Shown here: positions 24,950 through 33,979 of the stretch, piece after piece
Layout: each line of letters begins with the position of its first letter
How positions within the stretch are numbered: position 1 is the first letter of the stretch
Translations under genes and position numbers: made by a program
The notes under the pieces: model-generated
The model's input: only the letters and a program-made list of their open reading frames with translations
Told to the model about the DNA's origin: nothing
Database searches by the model: none
From: Gloeocapsopsis sp. IPPAS B-1203
GTDB lineage: Bacteria; Cyanobacteriota; Cyanobacteriia; Cyanobacteriales; Chroococcidiopsidaceae
Length of the DNA stretch: 64,000 bases
Assembly: GCF_002749975.1 (NCBI RefSeq)
Contig: NZ_PEIG01000005.1
Coordinates: 310,001-374,000, forward strand
Reading direction: 5' to 3'

Positions 24950-27553
24950 CTACCAAGTAAAGGAATACCTAATACTCAGCCTTCTACCTGGTGCAGCAAT
25001 GTTGGAAGTATCATTAAAACCACTGAGAAGCTGCTGAAAAACTGGTTGATATTGGTTATTCAACAAGTTTTCGATACCAATGTTTAATGTCCCTGCGCCC
25101 AAGTTGATGCTACTAATGTAATCCAAAGTTACATAACTCTCTATCGGTACTGCATCAACATCCTCTTCAAATGCCCGATCGCGGCTACCAACAACCAAAA
25201 GTTGTAGCCGATTCCGCCAACCAGGAGTGGTTTGATTGTCAACGTAGGCTCCTAGTTTCAGCGGTTGCACTAAGAAGCTAGAGCGAGGTAAAAACTCATC
25301 TTCCTCATCGTCCTGGAACTCACCTTCTGTCCAACTGAAGATACCGCCGAGTTGCCAGTTATCAACAGGTTGCCAATCAAGTGTAGCTTCAACACCATAG
25401 TTGCGGATTGGAGCACGAGTAATCACTCCCCCACGGGGAGCAGCAGTGAGAAATCCTGCTAAGTCTGAATAGTTATAGAAAGCAGCTAGAGAAAATTGTA
25501 TTTGCTCCCAGTTACCGCGCACTCCAATCTCATAGCTATCAAATTTCTGCGCTCTGATATCCTCAACACCTGCTTCAAAACTACCTAGTAGTGGTCCTGT
25601 GGTTTCTAAAGCATCGAAAATATCAGGAGCAGCGAAGCCTTGGGCAAAGTTGGCAAACAAACTTACCGCATCGCTGACGTTGTAGATGGCTCCAATATTA
25701 AATACAGGGTCATCAAATTCAACTTCTCCGCCTTCAACTGGTTCTCCATCAGCGCTAATGTAGTCATCTACCAGGAATTTACTGATTTCATATCTTGCCC
25801 CTCCATTCAGGCTCCAGCGTTGGCTAATGTTCCATTGCAACTGAGCAAATAAACCAAGACTATTGTAGTCGTAAGGGGGTACATCATTAGCCTCGTCAAT
25901 GGCACGTAGTATCCTAAACCCGCTATTAACGTAATCATCGATATCGAAGCTAACTCTGGCGAAGGTGTTATCATTTTCGTTGACGTAGTCAGCTCCCCAA
26001 AGTAGGCTGGCATTTTCCGATATCGGCGTGTCGAACTGTAGCCGTCCCCCCCACTGTTGCGATCGCTGAAAATTTTGCTCAATTGCATCAGGGCGAAAAT
26101 CAAAGGCGATACTGTAACCAGCAAGTTCTTGATAATAAGCTTGAAGTTGAAATTGACTGCCAAGCAGATTACGATTGCTGTAATTTAGGTTAACAACAGT
26201 ATTTCGTTGTCCTGGGTTGTTAGAGCCAATAAACTCTTGTTCTCCAATAAATAAAGCGCGGGCTTTTTCAGTTTCTGGTGTTTCATCAACTGCCGGATCA
26301 GAAATGTATTCTAGCTCTCGACTCTCATTCAGGTGATTAACTGTCAGTTGCAGACGTTGATCTTCTGTAAAATTCAAGCCTAACTTACCCAAAACATTGA
26401 AGCTATTGCGATCGTCTAGTGTTGTATTACTAGGAGCAATGCGATCGCCCTCGGCATCGTAAAATTGATTATTTATGTTTCCAGAGAAAGTCGCGAGCAA
26501 ATCAAACTTGCCTTCATTAATTGACAAGGTATATCCCAAGTCGTAAGCGAAACTGTCGCCCTGCAATCCCAAATCAGCCGACGTACCAAGTGAAAGCGTA
26601 GAACTTAACGGTTCATCATCTGGTCGGCGGGTGATGATGTTAATAATGCCTCCTGCTGCTCCTTGACCGTAAGTAGCTGAAGGACCGCGAACAATTTCTA
26701 CACGTTCAATCGCATCCGGATCGATGCTTCTGAGTTGAATATTAAAACTCACTCGGTCTTGTAAAGGCACACCATCAATCAAAATTGCTGGTTCACGACC
26801 GCGTAGGCTTTGGGCATTAAATCGGTCAGCTTGATTGGGTGGTCCAAAGCCAGGGACTAAGTTGCCAAGAATATCACCTAAATTGTTGGTTATAGTTGAC
26901 TGCTGTTGTAGTTGTTGGCGGTTAATAACTGTGACCGATCGCGGCACATTCTGTACCTCTTCTTCCGTGCGAGTTGCAGTCACTACTATCTCAATGGCAT
27001 CCTCATCAGTTTCTACCACCTCCGTTCCAGGCGTGACCGCCAACACTAGCCCTGATGCTTCCACGCTCAAATCAGCAGTCGGCGGTGCATCAACTCCTGT
27101 AATCGCTACCCGCACTCGATTATCAGGTAAACTCGTCACGCTCACCAGCGCAATGCCCTCGATCGGATTCGCTTGCTGAAATTCATTCCCTTCTGGCAAC
27201 ACCAGCACTGCATTGGGAATATCAGCAATCAGTGCATTTCCGACAACAGAGGTTGCAGGAGACTCTAATTGCTCCTCAACGGTTTCCAAGAGCACTTCTA
27301 ATCCAGTCTCCGTTGAGTTGACGCTCACTCCCATAACTTCAACTGGAGTCGCAAGCTGGGCTAGCCACTCCTCGATCGTTGTTGCATGTTGGTCGAGTTC
27401 TGCGAGGCGAGGAACGGGAAGTGAAGAACTGTCCTCAGAATTTAGCTCTGCTCCATCTTCTGCTATTACAGGGTGTGCTACACCAATAACAATCCCTATA
27501 GAAAACGGCACTAAAGTTCCGACGAGCAAAAGCGATCGCAGCTGTTTCCACAT
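24950..27553 (-). CDS. TonB-dependent siderophore receptor with N-terminal AMIN domain
   Basis: The outer-membrane receptor should import ferric siderophores using TonB energy. A signal peptide ends near VAHPVIAEDG. Residues about 40-170 form an AMIN domain, common in cyanobacterial receptors and thought to anchor to peptidoglycan. The TonB box is in IEIVVTATRTEEEV (near 185), then the plug domain (VPRSVTVINRQQL... IERVEIVRGPSATYGQGAAG) and a 22-strand barrel ending in the aromatic RRLSIRYSFTW. The total of 867 residues is normal. A direct-repeat AraC-type operator lies 70 bp upstream, and a siderophore-binding protein gene follows. Confidence 0.92.
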   Translation of the reverse strand: MWKQLRSLLLVGTLVPFSIGIVIGVAHPVIAEDGAELNSEDSSSLPVPRLAELDQHATTIEEWLAQLATPVEVMGVSVNSTETGLEVLLETVEEQLESPATSVVGNALIADIPNAVLVLPEGNEFQQANPIEGIALVSVTSLPDNRVRVAITGVDAPPTADLSVEASGLVLAVTPGTEVVETDEDAIEIVVTATRTEEEVQNVPRSVTVINRQQLQQQSTITNNLGDILGNLVPGFGPPNQADRFNAQSLRGREPAILIDGVPLQDRVSFNIQLRSIDPDAIERVEIVRGPSATYGQGAAGGIINIITRRPDDEPLSSTLSLGTSADLGLQGDSFAYDLGYTLSINEGKFDLLATFSGNINNQFYDAEGDRIAPSNTTLDDRNSFNVLGKLGLNFTEDQRLQLTVNHLNESRELEYISDPAVDETPETEKARALFIGEQEFIGSNNPGQRNTVVNLNYSNRNLLGSQFQLQAYYQELAGYSIAFDFRPDAIEQNFQRSQQWGGRLQFDTPISENASLLWGADYVNENDNTFARVSFDIDDYVNSGFRILRAIDEANDVPPYDYNSLGLFAQLQWNISQRWSLNGGARYEISKFLVDDYISADGEPVEGGEVEFDDPVFNIGAIYNVSDAVSLFANFAQGFAAPDIFDALETTGPLLGSFEAGVEDIRAQKFDSYEIGVRGNWEQIQFSLAAFYNYSDLAGFLTAAPRGGVITRAPIRNYGVEATLDWQPVDNWQLGGIFSWTEGEFQDDEEDEFLPRSSFLVQPLKLGAYVDNQTTPGWRNRLQLLVVGSRDRAFEEDVDAVPIESYVTLDYISSINLGAGTLNIGIENLLNNQYQPVFQQLLSGFNDTSNIAAPGRRLSIRYSFTW

Positions 27554-27623
27554 CTTTCCTCACACACCTCTTCAGAAATTTTCTCAAGTAGGACTGAATA
27601 TAGGGTGTTCTAGCGCAAAAAAT

Positions 27624-27661
27624 GGTTCCCAGCCGGATTTTCTATGGTTCCAACACGGATC
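27624..27661. promoter_or_regulatory. Putative AraC/PchR-type direct-repeat operator upstream of the TonB receptor
   Basis: Two 15-bp half-sites in the same orientation, GGTTCCCAGCCGGAT (27624-27638) and GGTTCCAACACGGAT (27646-27660), are 22 bp apart, or two helical turns. This is the usual architecture for AraC-family activators. It lies 70 bp before the receptor start, next to an AraC/PchR-like regulator gene. A second copy lies at 28244-28281. Confidence 0.7.
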
Positions 27662-27797
27662 TTTTACGATAAAGGTGATGAAAGACCTCTCGCTAACGCT
27701 CTTTTGTCAGTCTAACGTGTACACACAACTTGCCCTTACTTTGTTAGAGACAATAAACTGAAATGACAGAATAAGATAAACCAGTGCGGTGATTCTC

Positions 27798-28238
27798 ATG
27801 CAAACCACTACTCTCTACGACCAAGACTTTTATGCTTGGACTCAACGCCAAATAGAGTTGCTGCAAGCTCGACAGTGGGAGCAAGTGGATATCGCAAACC
27901 TGATCGAGGAGATTGAATCGTTGGGTAGGCAGGAACGGCAGGAGCTTTGCAATCGATTGGGGGTGCTGCTGGGGCATCTTCTCAAATGGCGCTATCAGCC
28001 AGAAGCCCAAACAAAAAGCTGGGCTGCAACCATTCGGGAGCAGCGAGAGCGCATACAAGAACACTTAGCAGAAAACCCTAGCTTAAAACCCTATTTACCT
28101 GAAGCTATTAACAAAAGCTACCGATATGGACTAAACCTTGTAGATAAAGAAACGCCTCTAAACCCAAACCAACTTCCTCAGTCTTGCCCCTTCTCAGAGG
28201 CAGAAATCTTTGAAGAGCCAGTAAACTGGCAGCCATGA
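27798..28238 (+). CDS. DUF29 family protein
   Basis: DUF29 proteins are small, helical, very abundant in cyanobacteria and of unknown function. From ATG 27798 the protein is 146 residues: MQTTTLYDQDFYAWTQRQIE, then EQVDIANLIEEIESLGRQER, LLGHLLKWRYQPEAQTKSW and a C-terminal half with YLPEAINKSYRYGL. The family pattern is complete. The GTG at 27789 adds three residues and is less likely. The gene sits on the opposite strand to its neighbours, between the siderophore receptor and its regulator. It is bracketed by two near-identical 37-bp operator copies, which suggests it was inserted between them. Confidence 0.88.
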   Translation: MQTTTLYDQDFYAWTQRQIELLQARQWEQVDIANLIEEIESLGRQERQELCNRLGVLLGHLLKWRYQPEAQTKSWAATIREQRERIQEHLAENPSLKPYLPEAINKSYRYGLNLVDKETPLNPNQLPQSCPFSEAEIFEEPVNWQP

Positions 28239-28243
28239 GAAAA

Positions 28244-28281
28244 TGTTTCCCAGCCGGATTTTCTATAGTTACAACATGGAT
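28244..28281. promoter_or_regulatory. Second copy of the AraC/PchR-type direct-repeat operator
   Basis: Half-sites GTTTCCCAGCCGGAT (28245-28259) and AGTTACAACATGGAT (28267-28281) keep the 22-bp period of the copy at 27624, and the first 20 bases match it closely. It lies between the convergent 3' ends of the DUF29 gene and the AraC-family gene, where no start codon follows. It may be a relic of a duplication or regulate an antisense RNA. Confidence 0.6.
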
Positions 28282-28319
28282 TGCAATATAGCAGACAGCT
28301 TTCGCCAGGCTCATTATCG

Positions 28320-29303
28320 CTAGTGTTCTATTAAGTAAGCACTAGGGTTGATACCAAACTGCTTTCTAAACGCTGCCGCAAAATGTCCGCGAGTGACATA
28401 CCCAACCGCAGCTGCAACGCCAGTAACGCTCATGTCACCTCTCGCCAACAGTTGGCGTGCTTGCTCCATGCGATAGGCGTGTAAATAGCCAAACACCGTT
28501 GTACCAAAAACCTGACGGAAGCCCCGCTTCAATTTATAGTCGTTGAGCCCTACCTGTCGTGCTAAGGCAATCAATGAGGGCGGAGAACTGAAATTGCGAA
28601 TCAAAATTTCTCTAGCATGGTGAATTCGTTCAATATCCTCTGGACTCAATTTAGCCTGACTTGCCAGTGCTTCCGCAGTTTCAATGATTTGTGCCAGTTT
28701 TAAGGCAATCAGTTCATGGACTTTACTTTCGAGATACATTTGCTTGATAGCCCCTTGATAAGGACAATGCAAGATTTGATGCAAAGCAAGCTGCATGGAT
28801 GCTGCTGTGACTCCTGAGTGAAAGTAGGGCAAGTTTTCATTCTTCTCAAGAATTCGTTTTAACTCCAGCGGCATTGACTTGAATGATTCGGGAATCAGCG
28901 TTATGAATGTCTGAAGTGGAATGGCAAATGTAATATGAAAAAGTTGCTGACTTGCTGGCAGTTCCACGATCGCTTTTGGCTCTAAGTTACCAAACAAGAA
29001 ACTGTGTCCAGCACCTAAACAACCATAAGATGTCGTTTGTCTCGCTCCTGAAAGCTGAAAGCCGATTTCCAAAGGAACTTTACAGGTATCTTTCGTTAAA
29101 ACTAAGTGCTTATAACAGGTATAATCTTGAATCAAGATTTCTATTCCAGTACTCAACTGAATCACGCGATTGTGTCCTTGACCAAGTTTTTGGGGATATT
29201 GCCAAATCGTTTCACAATCCTTTGACTGACAAGTAATTTCGTCGCTCTGCTCAGCTTCCTCAAATAGCTCCTGATAATCTGTCAGTGATAGCGTAATCGT
29301 CAT
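28320..29303 (-). CDS. AraC-family transcriptional regulator, PchR-like
   Basis: The 327-residue regulator has an N-terminal ligand-sensing region of about 200 residues and a C-terminal double helix-turn-helix. The DNA-binding part starts LSPEDIERIHHAREILIRNF, followed by LIALARQVGLNDYKLKRGF and FGTTVFGYLHAYRMEQARQL, and ends with VTGVAAAVGYVTRGHFAAAF and RKQFGINPSAYL. This matches PchR-type regulators, which sense ferric siderophores and activate receptor genes. The adjacent receptor and operator copies fit that role. Ligand identity is inferred from context only. Confidence 0.85.
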   Translation of the reverse strand: MTITLSLTDYQELFEEAEQSDEITCQSKDCETIWQYPQKLGQGHNRVIQLSTGIEILIQDYTCYKHLVLTKDTCKVPLEIGFQLSGARQTTSYGCLGAGHSFLFGNLEPKAIVELPASQQLFHITFAIPLQTFITLIPESFKSMPLELKRILEKNENLPYFHSGVTAASMQLALHQILHCPYQGAIKQMYLESKVHELIALKLAQIIETAEALASQAKLSPEDIERIHHAREILIRNFSSPPSLIALARQVGLNDYKLKRGFRQVFGTTVFGYLHAYRMEQARQLLARGDMSVTGVAAAVGYVTRGHFAAAFRKQFGINPSAYLIEH

Positions 29304-29694
29304 TTTGCTACAACCAGAACCAGCGATCGCGATTAGAATGCTCTTAGTTTATTACAATTAATTCTCAATTACTAGTGGGTATTGCTGATGGCTCTATAGT
29401 ATCCAGCTGCTGTATCTCAAAAAACAGCTTCTGTTTGACAAGAAAAGCAATTGCTATTTTAAGCTGTCAGATAAACTCAGCACGATCAGGTAAGTTCAAA
29501 GTCCTTACAAAGTACAAGCGATCGCTTTTTACAACTTTCCCTCAACCCTACTTAACTCAAAACTCAAAACTTTTTCTAGGTGTCAAAATATTAAGGTCTA
29601 TTGCATTTCAGTCACATCTTGTTGCTAAGTCCAAAGGAAGCTAAAAGTCCGTGATACGATGCTTTTCTAGCTCTTGAAGATTGGGAGAAGACCT
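29304..29694. other. Intergenic upstream of chlP
   Basis: No coding frame is supported. It contains one GCGATCGC-like octamer and a short reiterated word block (TTAACTCAAAACTCAAAAC near 29550). It should hold the divergent promoters of the AraC-family gene and chlP, but no clear -35/-10 pair stands out. Confidence 0.4.
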
Positions 29695-30915
29695 TTGACA
29701 CTACGGGTTGCTGTTGTAGGCTCAGGTCCAGCTGGTTCTTCAGCCGCCGAAACCTTGGCAAAAGCTGGAATTGAAACATATTTGTTTGAACGCAAGCTAG
29801 ACAACGCCAAACCATGTGGCGGAGCAATTCCGCTGTGTATGGTGAGTGAATTCGATCTACCGCCGCAGATTATTGACCGTCAGGTGCGGAAGATGAAGAT
29901 GATTTCCCCCTCAAATCGCGAGGTGGATATCAATCTAGACAATGAAGATGAATATATCGGTATGTGCCGTCGTGAAGTTCTCGATGGTTTCTTGCGCGAT
30001 CGCGCGGCAAAATTAGGTGCAACTTTAATCAATGCGACGGTTCATAAACTCGATATTCCGCAAAATAATACAGACCCCTATACGATTCACTACGTAGATC
30101 ACTCAGAAGGTGGTGCGCAAGGAATTGCCAAATCCTTGAAAGTGGATGCAATTATTGGTGCTGATGGGGCAAACTCTCGTATCGCTAAGGAGATTGATGC
30201 TGGAGATTATAACTATGCGATCGCTTTTCAAGAGCGCATTCGCCTCCCAGAAGCCCAAATGGCATACTACAACAACCTTGCAGAGATGTATGTCGGTAAC
30301 GACGTTTCTACCGATTTCTACGCCTGGGTATTCCCAAAATATGACCACGTTGCTGTCGGTACAGGCACAATGCAGGTTAACAAAGCTAGCATTAAACAAT
30401 TGCAAGCAGGTATTCGGGCACGGGCAGCGAGAAAACTTGTCGGCGGTCAAATCATTAAAGTAGAAGCCCATCCCATTCCCGAACATCCTCGCCCTCGGCG
30501 TGTTGTTGGTCGCGTAGCATTAATTGGTGATGCAGCAGGCTACGTCACAAAGTCTTCTGGTGAAGGTATTTACTTTGCGGCGAAGTCAGGGCGGATGTGT
30601 GCAGAAACGCTTGTTGAGGTATCCCAAGGTGGAACTCGGATTCCTACAGAAAACGAACTGAAAGTTTACCTCAGGCGTTGGGATAGAAAATATGGCATGA
30701 CATACAAAGTATTAGATTTGCTGCAAACCGTCTTTTACCGCAGTGATGCCACCCGCGAAGCTTTTGTAGAGATGTGTGCAGATCGCGATGTACAGCGATT
30801 GACTTTTGATAGCTATCTTTATAAAACCGTTGTCCCAGCAAACCCGCTAACACAGATGAAGATCACGGCTAAAACTCTTGGTAGCTTGATTCGCGGTAAC
30901 GCACTTGCTCCTTAA
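29695..30915 (+). CDS. chlP: Geranylgeranyl reductase (chlorophyll/tocopherol branch)
   Basis: ChlP reduces the geranylgeranyl group to phytyl for chlorophyll a and tocopherol. I choose TTG 29695 (MTLRVAVVGSGPAGSSAAE), since the family starts at this strand; TTG 29674 would add seven residues. The Rossmann FAD motif GSGPAGSSAAETLAKAGIET is at the N-terminus. KPCGGAIPLCMVSEFDLP, IGADGANSRIAKEI and VALIGDAAGYVTKSSGEGI follow. The C-terminal LDLLQTVFYRSDATREAFVE and MKITAKTLGSLIRGNA match ChlP. Total is 406 residues. It is monocistronic by spacing. This is a direct marker of oxygenic phototrophy. Confidence 0.95.
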   Translation: MTLRVAVVGSGPAGSSAAETLAKAGIETYLFERKLDNAKPCGGAIPLCMVSEFDLPPQIIDRQVRKMKMISPSNREVDINLDNEDEYIGMCRREVLDGFLRDRAAKLGATLINATVHKLDIPQNNTDPYTIHYVDHSEGGAQGIAKSLKVDAIIGADGANSRIAKEIDAGDYNYAIAFQERIRLPEAQMAYYNNLAEMYVGNDVSTDFYAWVFPKYDHVAVGTGTMQVNKASIKQLQAGIRARAARKLVGGQIIKVEAHPIPEHPRPRRVVGRVALIGDAAGYVTKSSGEGIYFAAKSGRMCAETLVEVSQGGTRIPTENELKVYLRRWDRKYGMTYKVLDLLQTVFYRSDATREAFVEMCADRDVQRLTFDSYLYKTVVPANPLTQMKITAKTLGSLIRGNALAP

Positions 30916-30936
30916 CAATTGATTATTCAATACAAG

Positions 30937-30971
30937 GCGATCGCTATTCAGCTTATGCGATCGCTTTATTT
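30937..30971 (+). terminator. Probable terminator of chlP built from two HIP1 octamers
   Basis: Two GCGATCGC copies (30937-30944 and 30957-30964) are self-complementary, so the transcript can form an eight-base stem around a 12-base loop. TTTATTT follows. It lies 22 bases after the chlP stop. Confidence 0.5.
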
Positions 30972-31076
30972 ATGATTTTGATACATAAAAGTAGGATTCT
31001 GAACGAACCTCACTAGCAACAAAGGAGAAAAAATAATGACGAATTGTAGACACACCGACTTTGTCAAACCAATTAT

Positions 31077-31847
31077 TTAATTAGAAGCTTTTTCTGGAAT
31101 TACCGCACTCGTCGGTATACCACTATTGTTGTCACTGCCTTGCTCTTCGCCTGGAAGTTCTAAGCAATAACCTGCACCGTACACTGTTTTAATATAACGA
31201 GGGTGACGAGGATCTGGTTCTAGTTTGGTGCGCAAGTGGCGAATATGTACGCGGATTGTTTCGATGTCATCATCAGGATCGTAGCCCCAGACTTCTTTGA
31301 GAATATCGCTGGGAGAAACTGTTTGTCCGTGACGTTGCAATAGACAATGAAGTAACTCAAATTCTAAATGAGTTAGTTTAACCGTTTCACCGAACCAAAT
31401 TGCCTCAAATCTTTCTGGTACTAATGTTAAAGCACCATAGTTAAGAATCTCGCTGTGCTTGGCTGCTTGAGGAATGCGATCTGTACGTCGTAATAACGCT
31501 CGCACGCGGGCTAGCATTTCTTCAATTTCAAAGGGCTTTGTTAAGTAATCATCTGCACCAGCATTGAATCCTTCCACTTTGTCTTGAGTTTGGCTCAAGG
31601 CTGTGAGCATTAGTACGGGAATCTCTGCTGTACGCTCATCGCGACGCAACCGCTGACAAACAGTAAAGCCATCAACTCTGGGTAGCATGAGATCGAGCAT
31701 AATGAGATCTGGCTGTAGCTGGATAGCTAGCGCTTGTCCCTTGATGCCATCTTCAGCTTGGGTAACGTCATATCCAGCCATTTCGAGATTAACCGCAACC
31801 AACTCAGAGATTGCAGGGTCATCATCTATAACAAGTATCCGAGGCAT
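31077..31847 (-). CDS. rpaA: OmpR-family response regulator, RpaA type
   Basis: RpaA is the cyanobacterial master regulator of circadian output and of phycobilisome-photosystem coupling. The 256-residue protein has a receiver domain starting [20 protein letters not shown], with acidic pocket D9-D10, phospho-acceptor D52 in LIMLDLMLP and lysine in [20 protein letters not shown]. The winged-helix output domain has [40 protein letters not shown] and [18 protein letters not shown]. The [14 protein letters not shown] linker is what I recall for RpaA rather than RpaB. Its kinase (SasA type) is not in the window. Confidence 0.8.
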   Translation of the reverse strand: MPRILVIDDDPAISELVAVNLEMAGYDVTQAEDGIKGQALAIQLQPDLIMLDLMLPRVDGFTVCQRLRRDERTAEIPVLMLTALSQTQDKVEGFNAGADDYLTKPFEIEEMLARVRALLRRTDRIPQAAKHSEILNYGALTLVPERFEAIWFGETVKLTHLEFELLHCLLQRHGQTVSPSDILKEVWGYDPDDDIETIRVHIRHLRTKLEPDPRHPRYIKTVYGAGYCLELPGEEQGSDNNSGIPTSAVIPEKASN

Positions 31848-32193
31848 TCTAAAAAATGTTACTAGTTATTAAAGTTAAATTAAGAACCTTTGGTAGATAC
31901 AAAGATTGCTGTACTGATTATAAGGAGGATTATAAAAATTTGCTAAAGATTAAAGTGTCAGCTTGCTAACATAAAAGTGCAAAGTGACTGAATACAGGTC
32001 AGGGATCGGAGATTGGGGAGCAGGGTAGTAGAGAAATTGCGTTGTACAAGTAGTTTTTAGTACCTTTGTGCAGTTCTAATCGAAGAAAAACGTCCCACTA
32101 CTTGGCATACACAAGCCATCAATTGCTTTACCCTAGTAATTTGCCCCGACCTCTGCTCTCTCTTAAATTGTTGCAAGGAAAAGCTACGAGAAA
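31848..32193. other. Intergenic between rpaA and the hydrolase gene
   Basis: Divergent promoter region of about 345 bp with no coding frame. It includes a degenerate GGTCAGGGATCGGAGATTGG block near 31996 similar to other low-complexity spacers in the window. Confidence 0.4.
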
Positions 32194-33234
32194 TTGATAA
32201 GCACATATACTCCGCCGTGGTGGTTAGGCAACGGTCTTGCAATGACGCTTTATACAGCGTTATGGGCTAATCGTTATTGGGAAGAGACGATCTACCCAGA
32301 ACCACTCTATCAAGAGAAAATTTTTACAGGAGCGCAAGGAGTACCGATTTTTGGTTGGGTAGCAATTCCTAAAAATGCGCGAGGCACAATTGTTGGCACA
32401 TATGGTATTACAGGATCTCTAGAGAATCAATGGTTTCTTAGACTTTTGGGGCGCAAGGCATTTGCTCAAGGTTATGCGGTTGTTCTATTTGATTGGCGAT
32501 CGCACGGTAGAACGGCTTTATTATCGCCAACGTTGACATCTGATGGTTTGTACGAAGGAGAAGATTTTGTCCAGATTGCGGCTCAAGCTCAAGGGATGGG
32601 GTGTCCTGCTAAATTTTGGTTTACCGGATTTTCTCTAGGTGGACAATTAGCGTTATGGGCAGTCAAAGCAGCGCAAGACGTATTAACGACTAGCCATTCA
32701 CTCACTTCTCAAGACATTGGAGGGGCGGCAGTAATTTGTCCGAGTTTAGACTCGAATCGCTCGCTCTCATATTTAGTGAAAGATCCATTAGGAAAGTATT
32801 TAGAACAAGCGATCGCCAAAGAACTGAAAAGACTTGCTTGGCGCCTTTATGAAGCACATCCAGAAGCAATCGATCCTGCAGCAATTGAACGCGCCAATAG
32901 TATTTGGGGTTTTGACAACGAACTGGTCATTGAACGCTTAGGATTTCCCTCTGTCGAGGCGTATTACGAAGCTAGTAGTGGGTTAAAAATATTACCAAGC
33001 TTAACTAAACCAACACTCATTATTTACGCTGCGGACGATCCAATGTTCGATCCAGCGATTGTGCCAGATTTACTTTCCTCATGCGATCGCAACCCTAACA
33101 TAGATTTAATTCTCACACCTCACGGCGGTCATGTCGGATACATTAGTAGTGCAGAATGTCAAGCCCAAGCACAAGATCCTGATCCTTGGTGGGCATGGAA
33201 TCGCGTTTTAGAATGGTGTCAGATGAGGGGATAG
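32194..33234 (+). CDS. Alpha/beta-fold hydrolase (YheT-like), conserved in cyanobacteria
   Basis: The 346-residue enzyme opens YTPPWWLGNGLAMTLYTALW from TTG 32194; no better start lies upstream and ATG 32239 would cut the conserved N-terminus. The fold begins GVPIFGWVAIPKNARGTIVG and VVLFDWRSHGRTALLSP. The nucleophile serine is in FTGFSLGGQLALWAV, the acid in IYAADDPMFDP and the histidine in TPHGGHVGYIS. The layout resembles the YheT/Abhydrolase family. Its substrate is unknown. It sits singly between rpaA and the Yip1 gene. Confidence 0.82.
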   Translation: MISTYTPPWWLGNGLAMTLYTALWANRYWEETIYPEPLYQEKIFTGAQGVPIFGWVAIPKNARGTIVGTYGITGSLENQWFLRLLGRKAFAQGYAVVLFDWRSHGRTALLSPTLTSDGLYEGEDFVQIAAQAQGMGCPAKFWFTGFSLGGQLALWAVKAAQDVLTTSHSLTSQDIGGAAVICPSLDSNRSLSYLVKDPLGKYLEQAIAKELKRLAWRLYEAHPEAIDPAAIERANSIWGFDNELVIERLGFPSVEAYYEASSGLKILPSLTKPTLIIYAADDPMFDPAIVPDLLSSCDRNPNIDLILTPHGGHVGYISSAECQAQAQDPDPWWAWNRVLEWCQMRG

Positions 33235-33293
33235 GAGCAAAGGCGAGGGGCGAGAGATAATTATAGCCACTAGACACTAGTCACTCACACTTC

Positions 33294-33845
33294 CTAATTA
33301 ATAAACAAAAGTTGTACTGAGCCTACAGCTAATTGAATTAAAGGCCAACCGATTAGGCAAATAACGGCAGCCCAGACATTGCTGATATCTAAACCTTGGC
33401 GTACTGCAACGATAACCGCAAGCAAACTCCACACAGCAAGTACAAGCTGAATAGGGATACCAAGCAGCGGAATTAATGTTAAAAAGTTAAACACTTGCGG
33501 TGCATAAGCAAAACCAATGGGAACAAGTAGCTCTTGATACGTAACATGACGCGGTTTGAAGCGATCGCCAATTTTCCAAATTGTAAAAGTCCAGAAATAG
33601 TAACCTAGTATTACACTGACAACATTCAGTATTAATGCGAATACAAAAGTAGTAATACCAACACGGTTAATTAATAAAATAAAAGCATTACCTAGCGCAT
33701 AAGAGATTGCTGCCACGATCACGATTGTTTTAGCGACTCGGCGAGTTTTGCGTGTATTGGGCGCATCTTCATAAAAGTGAGCATCTAAGGTTAAAGCTTC
33801 CCTCAAACTTGTTCTAAACTTCCATTTATCTTCCCTGGTACTCAC
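33294..33845 (-). CDS. Yip1-domain membrane protein
   Basis: The 183-residue protein starts with a soluble part ending REALTLDAHFYEDAPNTRKT and then has about five hydrophobic helices: VAKTIVIVAAISYALGNAFI, TTFVFALILNVVSVILGYYF, the TYQELLVPIGFAYAPQVFN segment, and IPIQLVLAVWSLLAVIVAVR. The YAPQV plus WSLL..V.VRQGLDIS pattern is typical of Yip1 family membrane proteins, which have no settled bacterial role. It converges with the preceding hydrolase gene and diverges from the next hydrolase pair. Confidence 0.75.
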   Translation of the reverse strand: MSTREDKWKFRTSLREALTLDAHFYEDAPNTRKTRRVAKTIVIVAAISYALGNAFILLINRVGITTFVFALILNVVSVILGYYFWTFTIWKIGDRFKPRHVTYQELLVPIGFAYAPQVFNFLTLIPLLGIPIQLVLAVWSLLAVIVAVRQGLDISNVWAAVICLIGWPLIQLAVGSVQLLFIN

Positions 33846-33979
33846 ATCAATCTCTACTTTTGCTAGATAATAGCAACTTTAAAATCAGGTATTTTGATCG
33901 CATATTTAAGTATAAAAAGTAATTAAAGCAACTGGTGATTTTACACATTTACAAAACTACATAATTTAGGATTCGCGGA

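Noticed and set aside
27213-27761. 182-codon frame antisense to the TonB receptor N-terminus
   Set aside because: Shadow of the AMIN domain region; it also covers the receptor promoter and operator.
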